64,000 bases of DNA from Paguma larvata (GCA_030068075.1 CM057841.1:6891565-6955564); one strand, 5' to 3'; shown: positions 24,665 through 38,400, numbered from the stretch's first letter. Made by a program: numbers and translations. The notes: generated by a model from the sequence alone, not told the origin.

Positions 24665-27600
24665 TACATGGAAACAAATGAAAATGAAAATACAACAATC
24701 CAAACACTCTGGGACGCAGCAAAGGCAGTCCTGAGAGGGAAATATATTGCAATCCAGGCCCATCTCAAGAAACAAGAAAAATCAATAACACAAATTCTAA
24801 CAGCACGCCTAAAGGAACTAGAAGCAGATCAACTAAAACAACCCAAGCCCAGCAGAAAGAGAGAAATAACAAAGATCAGAGCACAAATTAACCATATGGA
24901 GACAGAAAAGGTAGTGGAACAGATCAATGAAACCAAAAGCTGGTTCTTTGAAAAAATAAACAAAATAGACAAACCTCTAGCCAGGCTTCTCAAAAAGAAA
25001 AGAGAGAGAACTCAAATAGATAAAATCGTGAATGAAAAGGGAGAAATTACAACCAATCCCTCAGAGATACAAGCAATCATCAGAGAATACTATGAAAAAT
25101 TATATGCCACCAAACTTGGCAATCTGGAAGAAATGGACAGCTTCCTAAATAGCCACACGCTACCAAAACTCAAACGGGAAGAAATAGAAAATTTGAACAG
25201 ACCCATAACTAGTGAAGAAATAGAATCAGTTATTAAAAACCTCCCAGCAAATAAAAGCCCTGGACCAGATGGCTTTCCTGCGGAATTTTACCAGACATTT
25301 AAAACAGAGTTAATTCCTATCCTCCTCAAGCTGTTCCAAAAAATTGAAACGGAAGGAAAACTCTCGGACTCATTCTATGAAGCCAGCATCACTTTGATTC
25401 CCAAACCAGATAGAGACCCAGCAAAGAAAGAAAATTACAGGCCAATATCCCTGATGAATATGGATGCACAAATTCTCAACAAGATACTAGCAAATCGAAT
25501 CCAACAGCATATAAAGAGAATTATCCACCATGATCAAGTAGGATTCATCCCTGGGTTGCAGGGCTGGTTCAATATTCGCAAATCAATCAACGTGATACAT
25601 CACATCAACAAAAGAAAAGATAAGAACCATATGATCCTGTCAATAGATGCAGAAAAAGCATTTGACAAAATACAGCATCCTTTCTTAATAAAAACTCTCG
25701 AGAAAGTCGGGATAGAAGGAACATACTTAAACATCATAAAAGCCATATATGAAAAGCCCACAGCTAATATCATCCTCAATGGGGAAAAATTGAAAGCCTT
25801 CCCCCTGAGATCAGGAACACGACAGGGGTGTCCACTCTCGCCACTGCTATTTAACATAGTGCTGGAAGTCTTAGCATCAGCAATCAGACAAGAAAACAAA
25901 ATAAAAGGCATCAAGATTGGCAAGGAGGAAGTCAAACTTTCACTTTTTGCAGATGACATGATACTTTACATGGAAAACCCGACGGAATCCACCAAAAGCC
26001 TACTAGAACTGATTCATGATTTCAGCAAAGTTGCAGGATACAAAATCAATGTACAGAAATCGGTGGCATTTCTATACACCAACAATGAAGCAGCAGAAAG
26101 TGAAATAAAGAAGCTAATCCCTTGCACAATTGCACCAAAAACCATAAAATACTTAGGAATAAACCTAACCAAAGAGGTGAAAGACCTCTACACTGAAAAC
26201 TATAAAAAACTTATGAAGGAAATTGAGGAAGACACAAGGAAATGGAAAAACATCCCATGCTCATGGATTGGAAGAATAAATATCGTCAAAATGGCAATAC
26301 TACCCAAAGAAATCTACACATTCAATGCAATCCCAATCAAAATTGCACCAGCATTCTTCTCAAAGCTAGAGCAAACAATCCTAAAATTTGTATGGAACCA
26401 CAAAAGACCTCAAATAGCCAAAATAATACTGAAGAATAAAACCAAGGCGGGAGGCATCACAATCCCAGACTTTAACTTCTACTACAAAGCGGTGGTCATC
26501 AAGACTGTATGGTATTGGCACAAAAACAGACACATAGACCAATGGAATAGAATAGAAAACTCAGAAATGGACCCGCAAGTATATGGCCAACTAATATTTG
26601 ACAAAGCGGGAAAATGTATCCAATGGAAAAAAGACAGCCTCTTTAACAAATGGTGCTGGGAGAATTGGACAGCAACATGCAAAAGAATGAAACTAGACCA
26701 CTTTCTTACACCACTCACAAAAATAAATTCTAAATGGATAAAAGATCTGAATGTGAGACAGGAAACCGTCAAAATCCTAGAGGAGAAAACAGGAAAAAGC
26801 CTCTTTGACCTAAGACGCACCAATTTCTTACTCGACACGTCTCCAAAGGCAAGAGAATTAAAAGCAAAGATGAACTATTGGGACCTCATCAAGATAAAAA
26901 GCTTCTGCACAGCAAAAGAAACAACCAACAAAACGAATAAGCAACCAACGGAATGGGAAAAGATCATCGCAAATGACATATCGGATAAAGGACTAATATC
27001 TAAAATTTATAAAGAACTTACCAAACTCCAAACCCGAAAAACAAACAACCCAGTGAAGAAATGGGCGGAAGATATGAATAGACACTTCTCCAAAGAGGAC
27101 ATTCAGATGGCCAACAGACACATGAAACGATGCTCAATGTCACTCATCATCAGGGAAATACAAATCAAAACCACACTGAGATACCACCTCACACCAGTCA
27201 GAGTGGCTAAAATGAACAAATCAGGAAACTATAGATGCTGGCGAGGATGTGGAGAAGTAGGCACCCTCCTACACTGTTGGTGGGAATGCAAACTGGTGCA
27301 GCCACTCTGGAAAACGGTGTGGAGGTTCCTCAAAAAAATGAAAATAGAGCTACCCTATGATCCAGCAATAGCCCTGCTAGGAATCTACCCAAGAGACACA
27401 GGAATGCTGATGCATAGGCGCACGTGTACCCCAATGTTCATAGCAGCACTTTCGACAATAGCCAAATCATGGAAAGAGACCAAGTGCCCATCAACTGACG
27501 AATGGATAAAGAAGTTATGGTACTTATATACAATGGACTACTACGTGGCAATGAGAAAAAATGAAATCTGGCCATGTGTAGCCAGATGGATGGAACTGGA

Positions 27601-27930
27601 GGGTATTATGTTAAGTGAAATAAGTCAGTCAGAAAAAGACAGATACCATATGTTTCCACGAATAGGTGGACTTTGTGAGACTAAGCAAAAACCAGGGGGA
27701 GGGGAAGAGGGGAAAGGAAAAAAAGACACAGAGAGGGAGGGAGATAAAACATAAGAGACTCTCAAAGACTAAGAAAAAACTGAGGGTAAGGGGGATGAGG
27801 GAGGGGGGAGAGGGGGTGATGGGCCTTAAAAAGGGCACATGTTGGGATGAACACTGGGTGTTATATGCAAACCAATTTGAAAATAAACTATTACAAATTT
27901 AAAATAAAATAAAATAAAATATCAAAAAAA
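24665..27930 (+). mobile_element. L1-B: young 5'-truncated L1 inserted in the ancient L1
   Basis: A perfect 14-bp target duplication, aaaggtcataacaa, lies at 24651-24664 and 27931-27944. The insert starts inside ORF2 just after the endonuclease domain and runs through the 3' UTR (G-rich block near 27695-27830) to an aaaat-rich tail. 5' truncation is the normal outcome of incomplete reverse transcription. It matches L1-A and L1-C closely in coding sequence but is a distinct copy lacking their shared stop codon. Confidence 0.96.
24668..27754 (+). CDS. L1-B ORF2 remainder: open reverse transcriptase, no endonuclease
   Basis: An uninterrupted frame of 1,028 codons. By chance the truncation leaves an in-frame ATG three bases after the junction ([10 protein letters not shown]). 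It holds the post-endonuclease linker, the reverse transcriptase ([30 protein letters not shown] with catalytic aspartates at about 429-430), and the C-terminal Cys-rich motif [18 protein letters not shown] (about 857-874). The usual stop after the GRLWET-type end is lost (ctaag instead of cctag), adding about 25 residues read from the 3' UTR. With the endonuclease and L1 promoter both missing, it is most likely an untranscribed fossil; the open frame probably reflects youth. Expression has no support from sequence. Confidence 0.85.
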   Translation: METNENENTTIQTLWDAAKAVLRGKYIAIQAHLKKQEKSITQILTARLKELEADQLKQPKPSRKREITKIRAQINHMETEKVVEQINETKSWFFEKINKIDKPLARLLKKKRERTQIDKIVNEKGEITTNPSEIQAIIREYYEKLYATKLGNLEEMDSFLNSHTLPKLKREEIENLNRPITSEEIESVIKNLPANKSPGPDGFPAEFYQTFKTELIPILLKLFQKIETEGKLSDSFYEASITLIPKPDRDPAKKENYRPISLMNMDAQILNKILANRIQQHIKRIIHHDQVGFIPGLQGWFNIRKSINVIHHINKRKDKNHMILSIDAEKAFDKIQHPFLIKTLEKVGIEGTYLNIIKAIYEKPTANIILNGEKLKAFPLRSGTRQGCPLSPLLFNIVLEVLASAIRQENKIKGIKIGKEEVKLSLFADDMILYMENPTESTKSLLELIHDFSKVAGYKINVQKSVAFLYTNNEAAESEIKKLIPCTIAPKTIKYLGINLTKEVKDLYTENYKKLMKEIEEDTRKWKNIPCSWIGRINIVKMAILPKEIYTFNAIPIKIAPAFFSKLEQTILKFVWNHKRPQIAKIILKNKTKAGGITIPDFNFYYKAVVIKTVWYWHKNRHIDQWNRIENSEMDPQVYGQLIFDKAGKCIQWKKDSLFNKWCWENWTATCKRMKLDHFLTPLTKINSKWIKDLNVRQETVKILEEKTGKSLFDLRRTNFLLDTSPKARELKAKMNYWDLIKIKSFCTAKETTNKTNKQPTEWEKIIANDISDKGLISKIYKELTKLQTRKTNNPVKKWAEDMNRHFSKEDIQMANRHMKRCSMSLIIREIQIKTTLRYHLTPVRVAKMNKSGNYRCWRGCGEVGTLLHCWWECKLVQPLWKTVWRFLKKMKIELPYDPAIALLGIYPRDTGMLMHRRTCTPMFIAALSTIAKSWKETKCPSTDEWIKKLWYLYTMDYYVAMRKNEIWPCVARWMELEGIMLSEISQSEKDRYHMFPRIGGLCETKQKPGGGEEGKGKKDTEREGDKT

Positions 27931-27944
27931 AAAGGTCATAACAA

Positions 27945-29379
27945 CTGTAATATTTTTGCACCAAACATAGGCGCACCTAAATACATAAAGCAAATATTAA
28001 CAGATCTGTAGGGAGAACTAGACGGTAATTCAATCATAGTAATAAACTTTAATACCCCATTTTCAGCAATGGAGAGCTCATCCAGACAGAAAATCATTAA
28101 GAAAAAACTGAACTTAAATGACACATTAGACCAGGTATACCTAACAGACACATACAGAACATTCCATCCAATAGCAACGGAACACACATTCTTCTCAAGT
28201 ACATTAGGCCACAGAGCCAGTCTCAATACATTTAAGAAGATTAAAATCATATCAAGCATCTTTTCTGACCAATGAGTATGACAAGAGAAATAAATTATAA
28301 GACAAAAACTGGAATATTCACAAACATGAGAAAATTAAACAACATGCTCCTCAACAACCAAAAGGTCAGGAAGAAATTGAAAAAATATATATCTTCAGGC
28401 AAATGAAAATGAAAGCACAACATGCCAAAACTTATGGGATGTAGCAAAAGTAATTAAAAGAGGGAAGACTACAGAGATAAATGCCTACATTAAGCAAAAC
28501 CAAAATTCTCAGGTAAACAACCTAACATTATACTTCAAGGAACTAGAATATAAAAGGAACTAGAATATAAAACTAAGCCCCCAAATCAGTAGAAGGATAG
28601 AAATAACAAAAGTCAAAGCAAAAATAAACAAAATGGAGACGAGAAAAGAAAAACAGAAAAAGATCAATAAAACTAAGAGCTGTTTTTTTTTTTTGAGAAG
28701 ATCTACAGAAATGGCAAACTTTTAGCTAGATTAATGAACAAAAAAGAGGATTCAAATACATAAAATCAGAAATGAAAGACGAAACATTACAGAAATACTA
28801 TGGATCATAAGAAATTACTATAAACAATTATACACAAACAAACTAGATAACCTAAAAGAAATAGATAAATTCCTAGAAAAATTAAACTTCCCAAGACCAA
28901 ATGATGAACAAATAAAAAAATCTGAACAGAACAATTACTGGTAAGTAGATTGAATCAGTAATCAAAATTTCCCAACAAAGAAAAATCCAAGACCAGATGG
29001 CTTCGTTGGTAAATTCTATTAACCATTTAAAGAATTAATGCAAATCCAACTCAAACTCCTCCAAAAAACTGAAGAGGAGGCTGTTATCAAACAGATCAGA
29101 GATAAGAAATGCTGGTAAGGCTGTGGAGCAAAAGAACCCTTATACAATGTTGATGGGAATATAAACTGATATAGCCACTATGAAAAACAGTGTAGAGCTT
29201 AAGAAATTAAAAATAGAGTATTTTTATATATTGATCCCACTTCTGGGTATAGACTCATGGAAATGAAATCATTAACTCAAAGAGATTTGTACTTCTATGT
29301 TCCCTGCAGAATAATTCGCAAATAACCAAGATATGGAAACAGCCTAAGTGTCTGTCAGTGGATAATGGGATAAAGATAT

Positions 29380-29430
<51 letters not shown>

Positions 29431-29830
29431 ATATACACATATATTGGAATGTCATTTTGTCTTAAAAAAGAAGGAAGTCATGGCATTTGCAACAACATGG
29501 ATTAACCTGGAGAGAATAATGCTAAGTGAAATAAGCCAGAGAAAAACAAATACTGCATGGCATCACTTAAGATTTCAAATATAAAAAGGAGAAAGTCAAG
29601 CTCATAGATAGAGGGTAGAATGGTAGTTGCCAGGGCCTGCGGGATGGGGCAAACAGATGTTGGTAAAGGATACAAACTTGCAAGATACGGTCTGAGCCTC
29701 TCATGTAGAACATGGCAACTATAAGTGATAATGATATATGAGTAAAATTTGCTAAGAGAGTAGAACTTAAGCATTCTCACACACACCTACAAAAGGTAGA
29801 ATATTCAGAGATATCTGCCCCCTGCTCTAT
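27945..29830 (+). mobile_element. Ancient L1, ORF2 and 3' part
   Basis: Resumes the ancient L1 after L1-B. Endonuclease relics (PFSAMESSSRQKI-like reading near 28055) are followed by linker and early RT words (aagaccagatggcttcgttg near 28990). Near 29085 it jumps to the ORF2 end and 3' UTR (aataatgctaagtgaaataa), so most of the reverse transcriptase is deleted. Many stops; plainly inactive. The right boundary is approximate. Confidence 0.78.
29380..29428. repeat. (GT)n microsatellite
   Basis: About 24 uninterrupted gt units inside the 3' part of the ancient L1. Open frames of repeated Cys-Val or Thr-His across it are artefacts. Confidence 0.96.
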
Positions 29831-29937
29831 TGACATCTAATAATAGGGAAGAGCAAAGTATGACCTCTGACCATATATTTCACCTGTTTCTAGGGTTCCT
29901 GTCTTATTAAAGTGAAATTTTAAAAAATTCCTACCTC

Positions 29938-30816
29938 CACACCCAAAAAACGAATGACCCAGTGAAGAAGTGGGCGGGAGATATGAATAAACACTTCTCC
30001 AAAGAAGACATCCAAATGGCAAACAGACATATGAAACGATGCTCAATGTCACTCATCATCAGGGAAATACAAATCAAAACCACACTGAGATACCACCTCA
30101 CACCAGTCAGAGTCGCTAAAATGAACAAATCAGGAAACTATAGATGCTGGCGAAGATGTGGAGAAACAGGCACCCTCTTGCACTGTTGGTGGGAATGCAA
30201 ACTGGTGCAACCACTCTGGAGAACTGTGTGGAGGTTCCTCAAAAAAATGAAAATAGACTTACCGTATGACCCAGCAACAGCACTGTTAGGAATCTACCCA
30301 ACAGATCTAGGACTGCTGATGCATAGGGGCACGTGTACCCCGATGTTCACAGCAGCACTTTCGACAATAGCCAAATCATGGAAAGAGACTAAGTGTCCAT
30401 CAACTGATGAATGGATAAAGAAGCTGTGGTGTATATATACAATGGAATACCATGCAGCAATGAGAAAGAATGAAATCTGGCCATGTGTGGCAACATGGAT
30501 GGAACTGGAGAATATTATTCTGAGTGAAATAAGTCAGGCAGAGAAAGACAGATGCCATATTTTCCCACGCATAGGTAGGCTTTGGGAGTCCTAGCAGAAA
30601 ACCAGGGGGGAGGGGAAGAGGGGAAGGGAAAAAAACTGCCACAGAGAGGAAGGAAGACATGACATGAGAAACTCTCAAAGAATAAGAACAAGCTGAGGGG
30701 AGAAGGGGGTGTGGGAGGGGGGAGAGTGGGTGATGGGGACAGAGGAGGGCACTTGTTGGGATTATCACGGGGTGTTGTATGGAATCCAATTTGACAATAA
30801 ATTATTATAAAAAAAT
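29938..30816 (+). mobile_element. Short young L1 3' end
   Basis: The last ~880 bp of a young L1: the end of ORF2, 3' UTR and A-rich tail. The 16-bp target duplication aaaaaattcctacctc is at 29922-29937 and 30817-30832. Severely 5'-truncated on insertion. Confidence 0.95.
29962..30594 (+). pseudogene. L1 ORF2 C-terminal fragment (210 codons)
   Basis: Open from [13 protein letters not shown] to the natural ORF2 stop after GRLWES. It contains the Cys-rich C-terminal motif ([18 protein letters not shown]). It carries no endonuclease or reverse transcriptase and no promoter; a dead-on-arrival fragment. Confidence 0.9.
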
Positions 30817-30832
30817 AAAAAATTCCTACCTC

Positions 30833-33399
30833 ATTGGATGATTGTAAAAATTAAACATTACATATATATAAAGGGCTTAGAATGTGTCTCACATATTATA
30901 TTTACATATATCTTATAACATTGCTATTATTATTATTAGAATATTATAATTATATAAAATTATAATGTGTGTTCAAGTCACACAAACTCAGTACTCTTTA
31001 CTCTGATAGGATATATGCAAAAATATAACAGGATATTCACTTGAGCATCTGCTTATTATTAATTTGCTGGTTCTGTTTGTTTATTCTTGCATGCCAGAAC
31101 TTCCTATTTTGACACGTTTTGGTGACTTAATGAATAATGACCATCATGCCTATGATTTTAAAAGGTACTCACAATGCCTCACACCATAGTAATTTCTAAT
31201 TCATTTACCTAAAGAACTGGCTACTTTCAGGGTATCTCGAATCTCACCTTTTCTGTAATTATTAAGTGAGAAGTTTGAGGATAAGTCTTAACTAATTGGG
31301 ACATAAATAGGAAACATCTTACTTTTCCAAACATAGTTCCCCATATGAATAATATCGACGCCTCCTTTTAGATTCTAACTTGGACGAGTTTAAAAATTCC
31401 CATTGTTCTGGCTCATCAGCTCATGTACACCTACTCTGCAGAATTTCTATAGATTCCTTGGAAATATCATTTTGTGCTGGAAAAATTCAAGACACTTCTC
31501 ATACTTTCTGTCATTCCGGCTAACGACCATGTGTTCACGACTGCCCGTCCCTTATCCCCTGCCTTGTGTGACCTAAGTTTAGTCAGGCTTCCCTCCTCCC
31601 AACAGGTCCCTGAATATGGCTCTCCCCAAGCTCCCAGGGCAGAGCAAGGGCTTAAATGCAAAACATGCCACTCCCCATTAACAGTACAAAGAACCCACTC
31701 ATCACAGGAAGACACAGTGACTGTTAGACCAAACCCATCACGCTATCTGCTCACTCTCCCTCACTTGGCAATGCCCCCTTCAATGTTTCCAGTGACCCTG
31801 CTTACTTCTCTCTATAAAAGAAAAGACTTTTCTGTTTGATTCTGATATGCTTGCATATTGCTGAAATCAGAGTGTTCTCCATAGTGTGACATCCTTTTTG
31901 AATGCAGACTCCTGCATTCTTTCTTTCTGAGGCATAGCTTTTATAATATTTTATTATAGAATAAAAGAATTAATTAACCAAATTAACTCTGCTTTCTCCT
32001 CTAACAAATCCATATTAAACTATCCTTTCCCACCATCCCCTACAAATTACCCTAGAATACTTAACAACATTACACAGGACATATTAACACACTAAATGTG
32101 TGGCTTAATTTTAATTTATGTGACCTTTCTGAGGTTTTGCCTCATACTATGTAATGTAGAGGAACATACTGTCTCTTTCTCTTGGTCTCTCTCTGAAAAA
32201 CATGATGTTAATTCTTGAGTTCTGTTTCTTTACAATAATCCCTTCCTTCCCTCTCAGTTTTCTAGGTATTTGGCAATATGCCTGGGCCTCATTCATTCAA
32301 GGTGCTCCTTCATCAAACATTTACTGAAGTTTTATCCTGTTCCCTAGCAGTTTGATAAGAGCTATGGATACTATTATAAACAACACAGGTGTAACACGAT
32401 CTTTCTGCGGAGGTAAAAATTACAGAAAGATGTGCTTTTCTCTATTATTATCATATCTTCTAGGTCTCTCTCACCCTGGTAAGCTAAACTCTAGTGCACA
32501 TTTTAAAATACTTCATAAAGATGACTCACAAAGTTCTTTTTGTCATCTACCATTAATTCTGCTTTATGATGAATTGGCATAACCAAATTTTCTTGATTGC
32601 AGACTTTTATTCTTATAGATGTAGCATTGTCACAATTATTATTTAGGATTCTTGGGGTTGAAAGTGACAGAAATTAAGAAAAAGTTAATTATAGCCTCAC
32701 ATTCAGATTCAGTTAAAGCACAGTCTAGGTGCTCAGAGGTCATTAAGCATCTGTCTCCCTACTGCTCTGATTTTCTCTGCAATAGCTTTTTTATAAGACA
32801 AAATCTCACCACAATAGGACGAAAAGCACAAAACAATTTCAATTATATAATCCATGAACCTAGCAAATTTAGATTAAAAAATGTTGATTTTTTTGAAAAG
32901 AAATATTCTGGGACCATCCGGATTATACATTAGCCAGTAAGATGGTGCTCCAGTTAGCAAAGTCTAGACCACATGGCCCTGTTACAGTGAGGGGCAAGTG
33001 AATTGACATTAACCGTGGTAGAGCCACGTGGACCAAGAGAGGTAGTTTCAATAACAGATGTGAGTCACTGTCAGCAGAAGGGAAATAAATGACCACTAAA
33101 ACTTGGGTACATCTAAATGGTTCAGGATAACAAGGTGGCCCCAGAAGTGGAGCCTGCATGTTGCCTTTGCCAGGACTGGTTATGCCGCTTCCAAGAAAAC
33201 AGCCATAGAACTGTGTAAGCTTCTATTTTTCTTCCTGACCAGATACTGACTTCTGAATAATGTTTGGCTGTAACAAGATGCTGAATACAGGAAGAGCTGA
33301 GGGGAGAACCCACCAAGCAGATAACCATTTCAATCCTAGTCTTCACAACTGATCCTTTTGACTTATTGAGAAAGAACTAACAAACATAGTTGTATATAT
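30833..33399. other. Unique sequence, no gene recognised
   Basis: About 2.5 kb. No L1, SINE or LTR recognised. The 121-codon frame at 31474-31839 and the frames near 32352-32933 show no known motif. Some of 32640-32930 may be a very old repeat that I cannot name. Confidence 0.4.
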
Positions 33400-34131
33400 T
33401 TGAAGTATTCATGATGATTAGATGTACACATATACTTTAGAATGATTACTGAGATCAAGATAATTCACATATCTATCACTCTACATTATTAACTCTTTTT
33501 TGTGTATATGTGGTAGGAACACTTAAGATCTCTCACCAATTTCAAGCACACAACACCATATTATTAACTCTAGTCACCATGCTGTACAGTAGATCCTCAG
33601 AACTTATTTTTCTAATAACTGAAAACTTTTACCCTTTGACCTACCATCAACCCATTTCCCCCTGAGAACCACCATTCTATTATCTGTTTCTGTGAAATCA
33701 TTTTTTTTTTAAGATTCCACATCGAAATGATGTCATACAGTGTTTGTCATTCTCTTTCTGGCTTTTTTCACTTAGCATAATGCTCTCCGGATTCACCCAT
33801 ATTCTACTAATGGCAGGACTTCCTCCTTTTTGTGGCTGATTCATATTCCATTGTGTATATAGGCCACATTTTTTTTACCCGTCCATCCACTGGTGAACAC
33901 TTAGCTGTTTCCATACCTTGGGTACTGTGGGTAATGATGCAATGAACATGGATATGCAGATATCTCTTTGAGATACTGATTTCAATTTCTTCAGAAATAT
34001 AGCCAGGTGTGGGATTACTAGATTACATAGCAGTTTATTTTCAAGTTTTTGAGGAATCTCCACACTGTTTTCCATATGACTGTACGATTTTATGTTCCTA
34101 CCAACAGTGTATTAAGAATTTCTTTTTCTAG

Positions 34132-34255
34132 TGGCACCTCGGTGGCCCGGTTGGTTGTGTGTGTGTGTGTGCTGACAGTGCAGAGCCTACTTGGGATTCT
34201 CTCACTCTACCTCTACCTTTCCCCCATTTGCACACACACTCTCTCTCAAAATAAA
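34132..34255 (+). mobile_element. Internally deleted carnivore SINE
   Basis: Head ggcacctcggtggcccggtt, then a gtgtgtg run, then gctgacagtgcagagcctac and the CT-rich tail. About 70-80 bp between the A-box side and 'gctgaca' are missing, replaced by the GT run. Confidence 0.85.
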
Positions 34256-34266
34256 TAACCTTTAAA

Positions 34267-34487
34267 TGGAGCACCTGGGTGGCTCAGTTCGTTAAGCACC
34301 CGACTTCAGTTCGGGTCATGATCTCACCGTTTGTGGGTTTGGGCCTTGCGTTGGGCTCTGTGAGGACAGCTCGGAGCCTGGAGCCTGCTTCGAATTCTGT
34401 GTCTCCCTCTCTCTCTGCCCCTCCCTCACTTACGCTCTGTCTCTCTCTCCAAAAAATGAATAAACTTTAACAAAAATTAAAAAAAAT
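34267..34487 (+). mobile_element. Carnivore tRNA-derived SINE
   Basis: Complete SINE, inserted next to the tail of the previous one. The 11-bp duplication taacctttaaa is at 34256-34266 and 34488-34498. Confidence 0.93.
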
Positions 34488-34648
34488 TAACCTTTAAAAT
34501 TTTTAATTAAAAAAAAAAAAAAAGAGTTCCTCCCATTCAGTAGGTTGCCTTGTCAATATGTTATTCCCTTTGCTGTCCAGAAGCTCTTTAGTATAGTCTC
34601 GTGTTTTTATTTTAGCTTTTGTTGCCTGGGCTTTTGAGATCTTAACTC

Positions 34649-35440
34649 TTTTTTTTTTTTTAACTAAGTAAAAACTTTATTAACCTTCTTTCAAACTTTA
34701 TTCTCAGGCTTCTTCAGCTTAATTAGCTGCAAAGAATGAATTGTGTATAAGCAAAAACTGAAGAGTTGCAGTGTCCAAGCAACTTGGGCTTAAAAATATT
34801 AAAGATCTAGATTTTAGCAGATCCATGAACAAAATTTTTAAAAAGCGCTCATAATATAAAATAGCAGCTCCCAGTAACTTCTTCAAGTTTTATTTTCTTC
34901 AGAAGTGGACTCAGTTCAATTTGCTTCCTTCTTGGAAGCTTCATCAAAATTCTCCATAAGATCTGGAACTTCATCATCATCCTCTGTGGTAGCGAGTGGT
35001 GCTTTTCCATCCAGACTCTTCCTCAACTAGTCAGACTGACTGCACCATGGTGCTTTAAGATCCTGGGTAGCATTTCTGTCATCTGTTTGGTCTCAGTGTG
35101 GCCTTTGTGACAGTGAAAGGGTTCGCTGCCAGGGATGCCAGGACTTAGGGTTGTTGAAGTGGATCGCTGTTCCTTGGTTTGTGAACGTATTCACTTCTTC
35201 AATGCTAGAGATATTGTTTATTCCTAACTTCTTTAAGGTGAACTGAAATGTATTATCATCTACTACAGTCATTCTACGAACCACCTTTTGTCAGCCAGCA
35301 GTTCCTTTCCCACCAATGTGCACTGTGCTTGCAGTTTGGCGAGTTTCTCCAAACTCATGCCAGTTTATGGCTCATGATAGTTTATTTCATCTTGGAACAG
35401 AAACAGACCCATGTGGGGGACTAGGGTTGGCGCTCAGGGG
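34649..35440 (-). pseudogene. BTF3: Processed pseudogene of BTF3 (nascent-polypeptide complex beta subunit)
   Basis: BTF3 is the beta subunit of the cytosolic nascent-polypeptide-associated complex. On the minus strand the relic frame (about 35390 to the stop at 34916-34918) reads [29 protein letters not shown] and a C-terminal part with [15 protein letters not shown] and [11 protein letters not shown]. These fit BTF3 better than its paralogue BTF3L4. No introns remain; a 3' UTR follows, with aataaagttt signals and a poly(A) tail seen as the T12 run near 34649-34661. Frameshifts after HFNNPK and in the N-terminal part, plus an in-frame stop (actagttgagg), break it. Produced by L1-mediated retroposition; the right edge is uncertain. 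Confidence 0.92.
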
Positions 35441-38400
35441 ATCTCAGGTAGACCAGCTGAGATGAGGTGCGCTCACATGGAAATGCAAGATGGCAGCTAG
35501 CTCACTGATTTTTAAGGGTTCTCTTTCCACATGAAAATGACCAACCACTTCCACTCCCCATCCCTACCAACACTAAACAAGATGTTAGGAATCACTGCAT
35601 TCACCTCAACTCCCTCCACAACACACAACTCATAGAGGTGGAAAATAAAACCTAGAGGAAGAAAGTGGTATTTTCTAACATCTCATACTCAAATGTTATC
35701 CCATCAGGGGTAGCGTGAGCCTCTTATTCACCCTAAATAAGAATTCTACCAGTGGGTCTGGAGTCTTATTACCAAGCCCACTGCATGATGGAGCAAAGCC
35801 TGGGGCCTGATTTTTCCTAACATCCATCTAACGAGACAAGTTCCAAAATATTTTTCTAGAAAAATGCTGATTACAAGGAAAAGAAAAAAGGCTATTTAGT
35901 GCATACTAAGAAGAAAAAAAATCTAAAAGATTTCAGGAGCACAGAAGATAATTAGATTTGTAGAATTTACATTCAAATGAAGGTAATGGGTATTTTTTTC
36001 AATGTTCTCATCATTTCTTCACCAATTTAAAGGCTGGTACTGAGGCAAAGAACTACATAATTAGGAGTTACTTGCAATCCCAAATCGCTGGCCAACAAAT
36101 CAAAGTAATTCACACCTATGGAGATTTTCTTTCAAAATTAGTAAGGCAATGGAAATCCCAACAGTTACATTATGCCTAAATAACCTAAGAAAGCAGTTAC
36201 CATCTTGATGAGAATTCTGACTAAAATGATGTCCTAGAACCCACCCATGTTTTATGTATGGAGGCAGTACAGCTTCTGGTGAAATGTATATGCAGTTATT
36301 CATTATGCCTAGCTTCAAATCCTGGTTTCATAACTTACTAGTTAGGTGACTTTGCAAATACTGCCCATGAAAAATCTGAAACCAAGCAGTGCTAAATGTT
36401 AACACTCTAAAGGCTTTTATCCAAAACATGGTTGGAGAAATCGAATTTAAAAAACAAATCTCCCAAACTAGAAGATCTTTCTGCAAAGGTAGAAGAGAAC
36501 AAAGACAATTTTACTACTGAATAAGCATTAGAATTAAAGCATAATGTGATACATATCATAGGAAATATGCTAAGAGATTGCAAAAGGCAGAAAGAAGTTT
36601 CAGCCTTTTATATAGCCAATAGAAACACCCATTACATACATATTCTCAAAAATTAAAAAAAAAAAAACACCCATACCTAGTCCTCAAGTAAGAGGATTTG
36701 ATAGCGCCATCTGTCACCCACAGTTCATCCTAAATTCACCTGATAATTGGGGTGATAATCTGTGTTTGCTAATTGTCTTTGTCCAAAGGAAAAATAAACT
36801 TCTCATATCTTTATGATAAGTAGTGTTACATTGTGCAGGTAGGCAGCCACCAAAGTTAGGCTCCTATCTCCCACAATAACGGGTGCTCTATCTTCCCTGA
36901 TGTTTACATGTCAAGAGGGAGACTCCCAGGTCCTTGAGAAAGATATTCCTGGCTTGTCCAGCTGGTAAGACATTAATTTTAAAAAAATTAATATACATTT
37001 CAAAGTGACCAAGAAAGACCTCAACATTACAAGTTTTCTAAAGTAAATGCTCTAGGAAAAGGGAGGTGGTGGGAAGTCTCTTCCTTAATTTTCAGTTGGG
37101 AGAAGTAAGCCTCTTATTTTTAATTTGTATTTGCTCTCATAATCTCAAAACTCTTAAGGAAACCTAACTTTCTTATTTGTTTAAAATGTAAACTGAAGTT
37201 CTATAAGATTCTCCTTTCTAAAAATTCTATTAAACTTATTTTCTTTCCCTTTTATTAGGGAAAACAAACAAACAAACAATGATTCTGAACCGAGTAATAA
37301 CAAGGTCCAAATGTTACTCTTAAGGTGGGGTAAGTGTCATATATCATCCAGTTCACTTTAGCTATACATTAGCTATAGTTTCTGCAGTATTGCTTTCCAT
37401 ATATACATTTTCTTATTTTCCCTTATTTTTCATGAATGCTCTCGTCATGGGAACACACTACTGACAGTACCAAGGGTCTCTTGTGCCTGGCGGAATGAGA
37501 GAAGAAGAAGGTAAATGGGTAAGAGAATGAGCAGCCACTGTCTTTCTTTCCAGATTCCTGGAACATATTCATCAAATACATATTTTATAAGATTTCAAAA
37601 TCAACAAAAGTTAGCTAATTTCTTTTGATAAAGCTGCCAACCCTATTAGTTTCTCTCTACTCCATACTTTGGCCTGTCCTCTTGTATTTATTAGTAAGTT
37701 CACAACTATGTGCACAGAAAGATGCAAATGAGCAAGCTCCTAGATCCAAATGTCTAAAGATATACAGAAAAGTATTAAAACTCACTATTTTAAGGTTGCC
37801 AAAAAAAGTAAGAAGGAAGTCTTCTCTACCAGAATACATTATTTGTAAACAGAAGAGACTAAAAATGTTTAAATTGATTATGGAGAAGTCATTCATAACC
37901 TCCTCTTCCTTTCTTTCTTTAAGAGAAAAAAAGCCTAGAGTGATATGATTTTATTTACTCATCAGCACAAATAGAAGGCGACTTTGGCAGGAGCAATATT
38001 ATAAGCAAAAAGAATAAACCAATACCAATGTGGTATAGTTTGGAAAACACAATGAGAATTACTTCTCTCATCTCAGCCTGGCAATTTGGCTGAAATTATG
38101 CCATTAGAGCTTTATTCTTTGAACTTCTTAGGAATACCAATTAAAAGGTATAGGCCTCTCAAAGAGATAAGATGAGGGTACCTGCATTGTCATATGGTTC
38201 TTAGGGAGACTAGTATCACAAGATATTTACAACAATGAAGCCAAACTGAAAAGCAATGTTATAGGGGGAGTTTTGAGACTCAAATGCACCCCTAGGTCAA
38301 GTTCTGACACATATGATCTATTTCTGAAGGACGGTAGGAGGAAACCCTCAAGGAGACATGTGAGGTATCTGCACATGTGAGGGAGACGCTTCTAGCAAGA

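Larger units (their letters stand above)
33400..34648 (-). mobile_element. Old L1 3' region, interrupted by two SINEs
   Basis: Reverse complement of an old L1 3' UTR and ORF2 end: 'atgctgtacagtagatcctc', 'ttcacttagcataatgctct', 'gaggaatctccacactgttt'. It resumes after the SINEs at about 34510-34648 ('cagaagctctttagt', 'ttttgttgcctgggcttttg'). Diverged by small indels throughout. Confidence 0.85.

Noticed and set aside
29255..29584. Repeated Thr-His and Cys-Val reading frames
   Set aside because: They translate the (GT)n microsatellite at 29380-29428.
37625..37948. 107-codon frame with a hydrophobic N-terminus
   Set aside because: The signal-peptide-like start is followed by Lys-rich low-complexity sequence; no homology recognised and no splice or promoter context.
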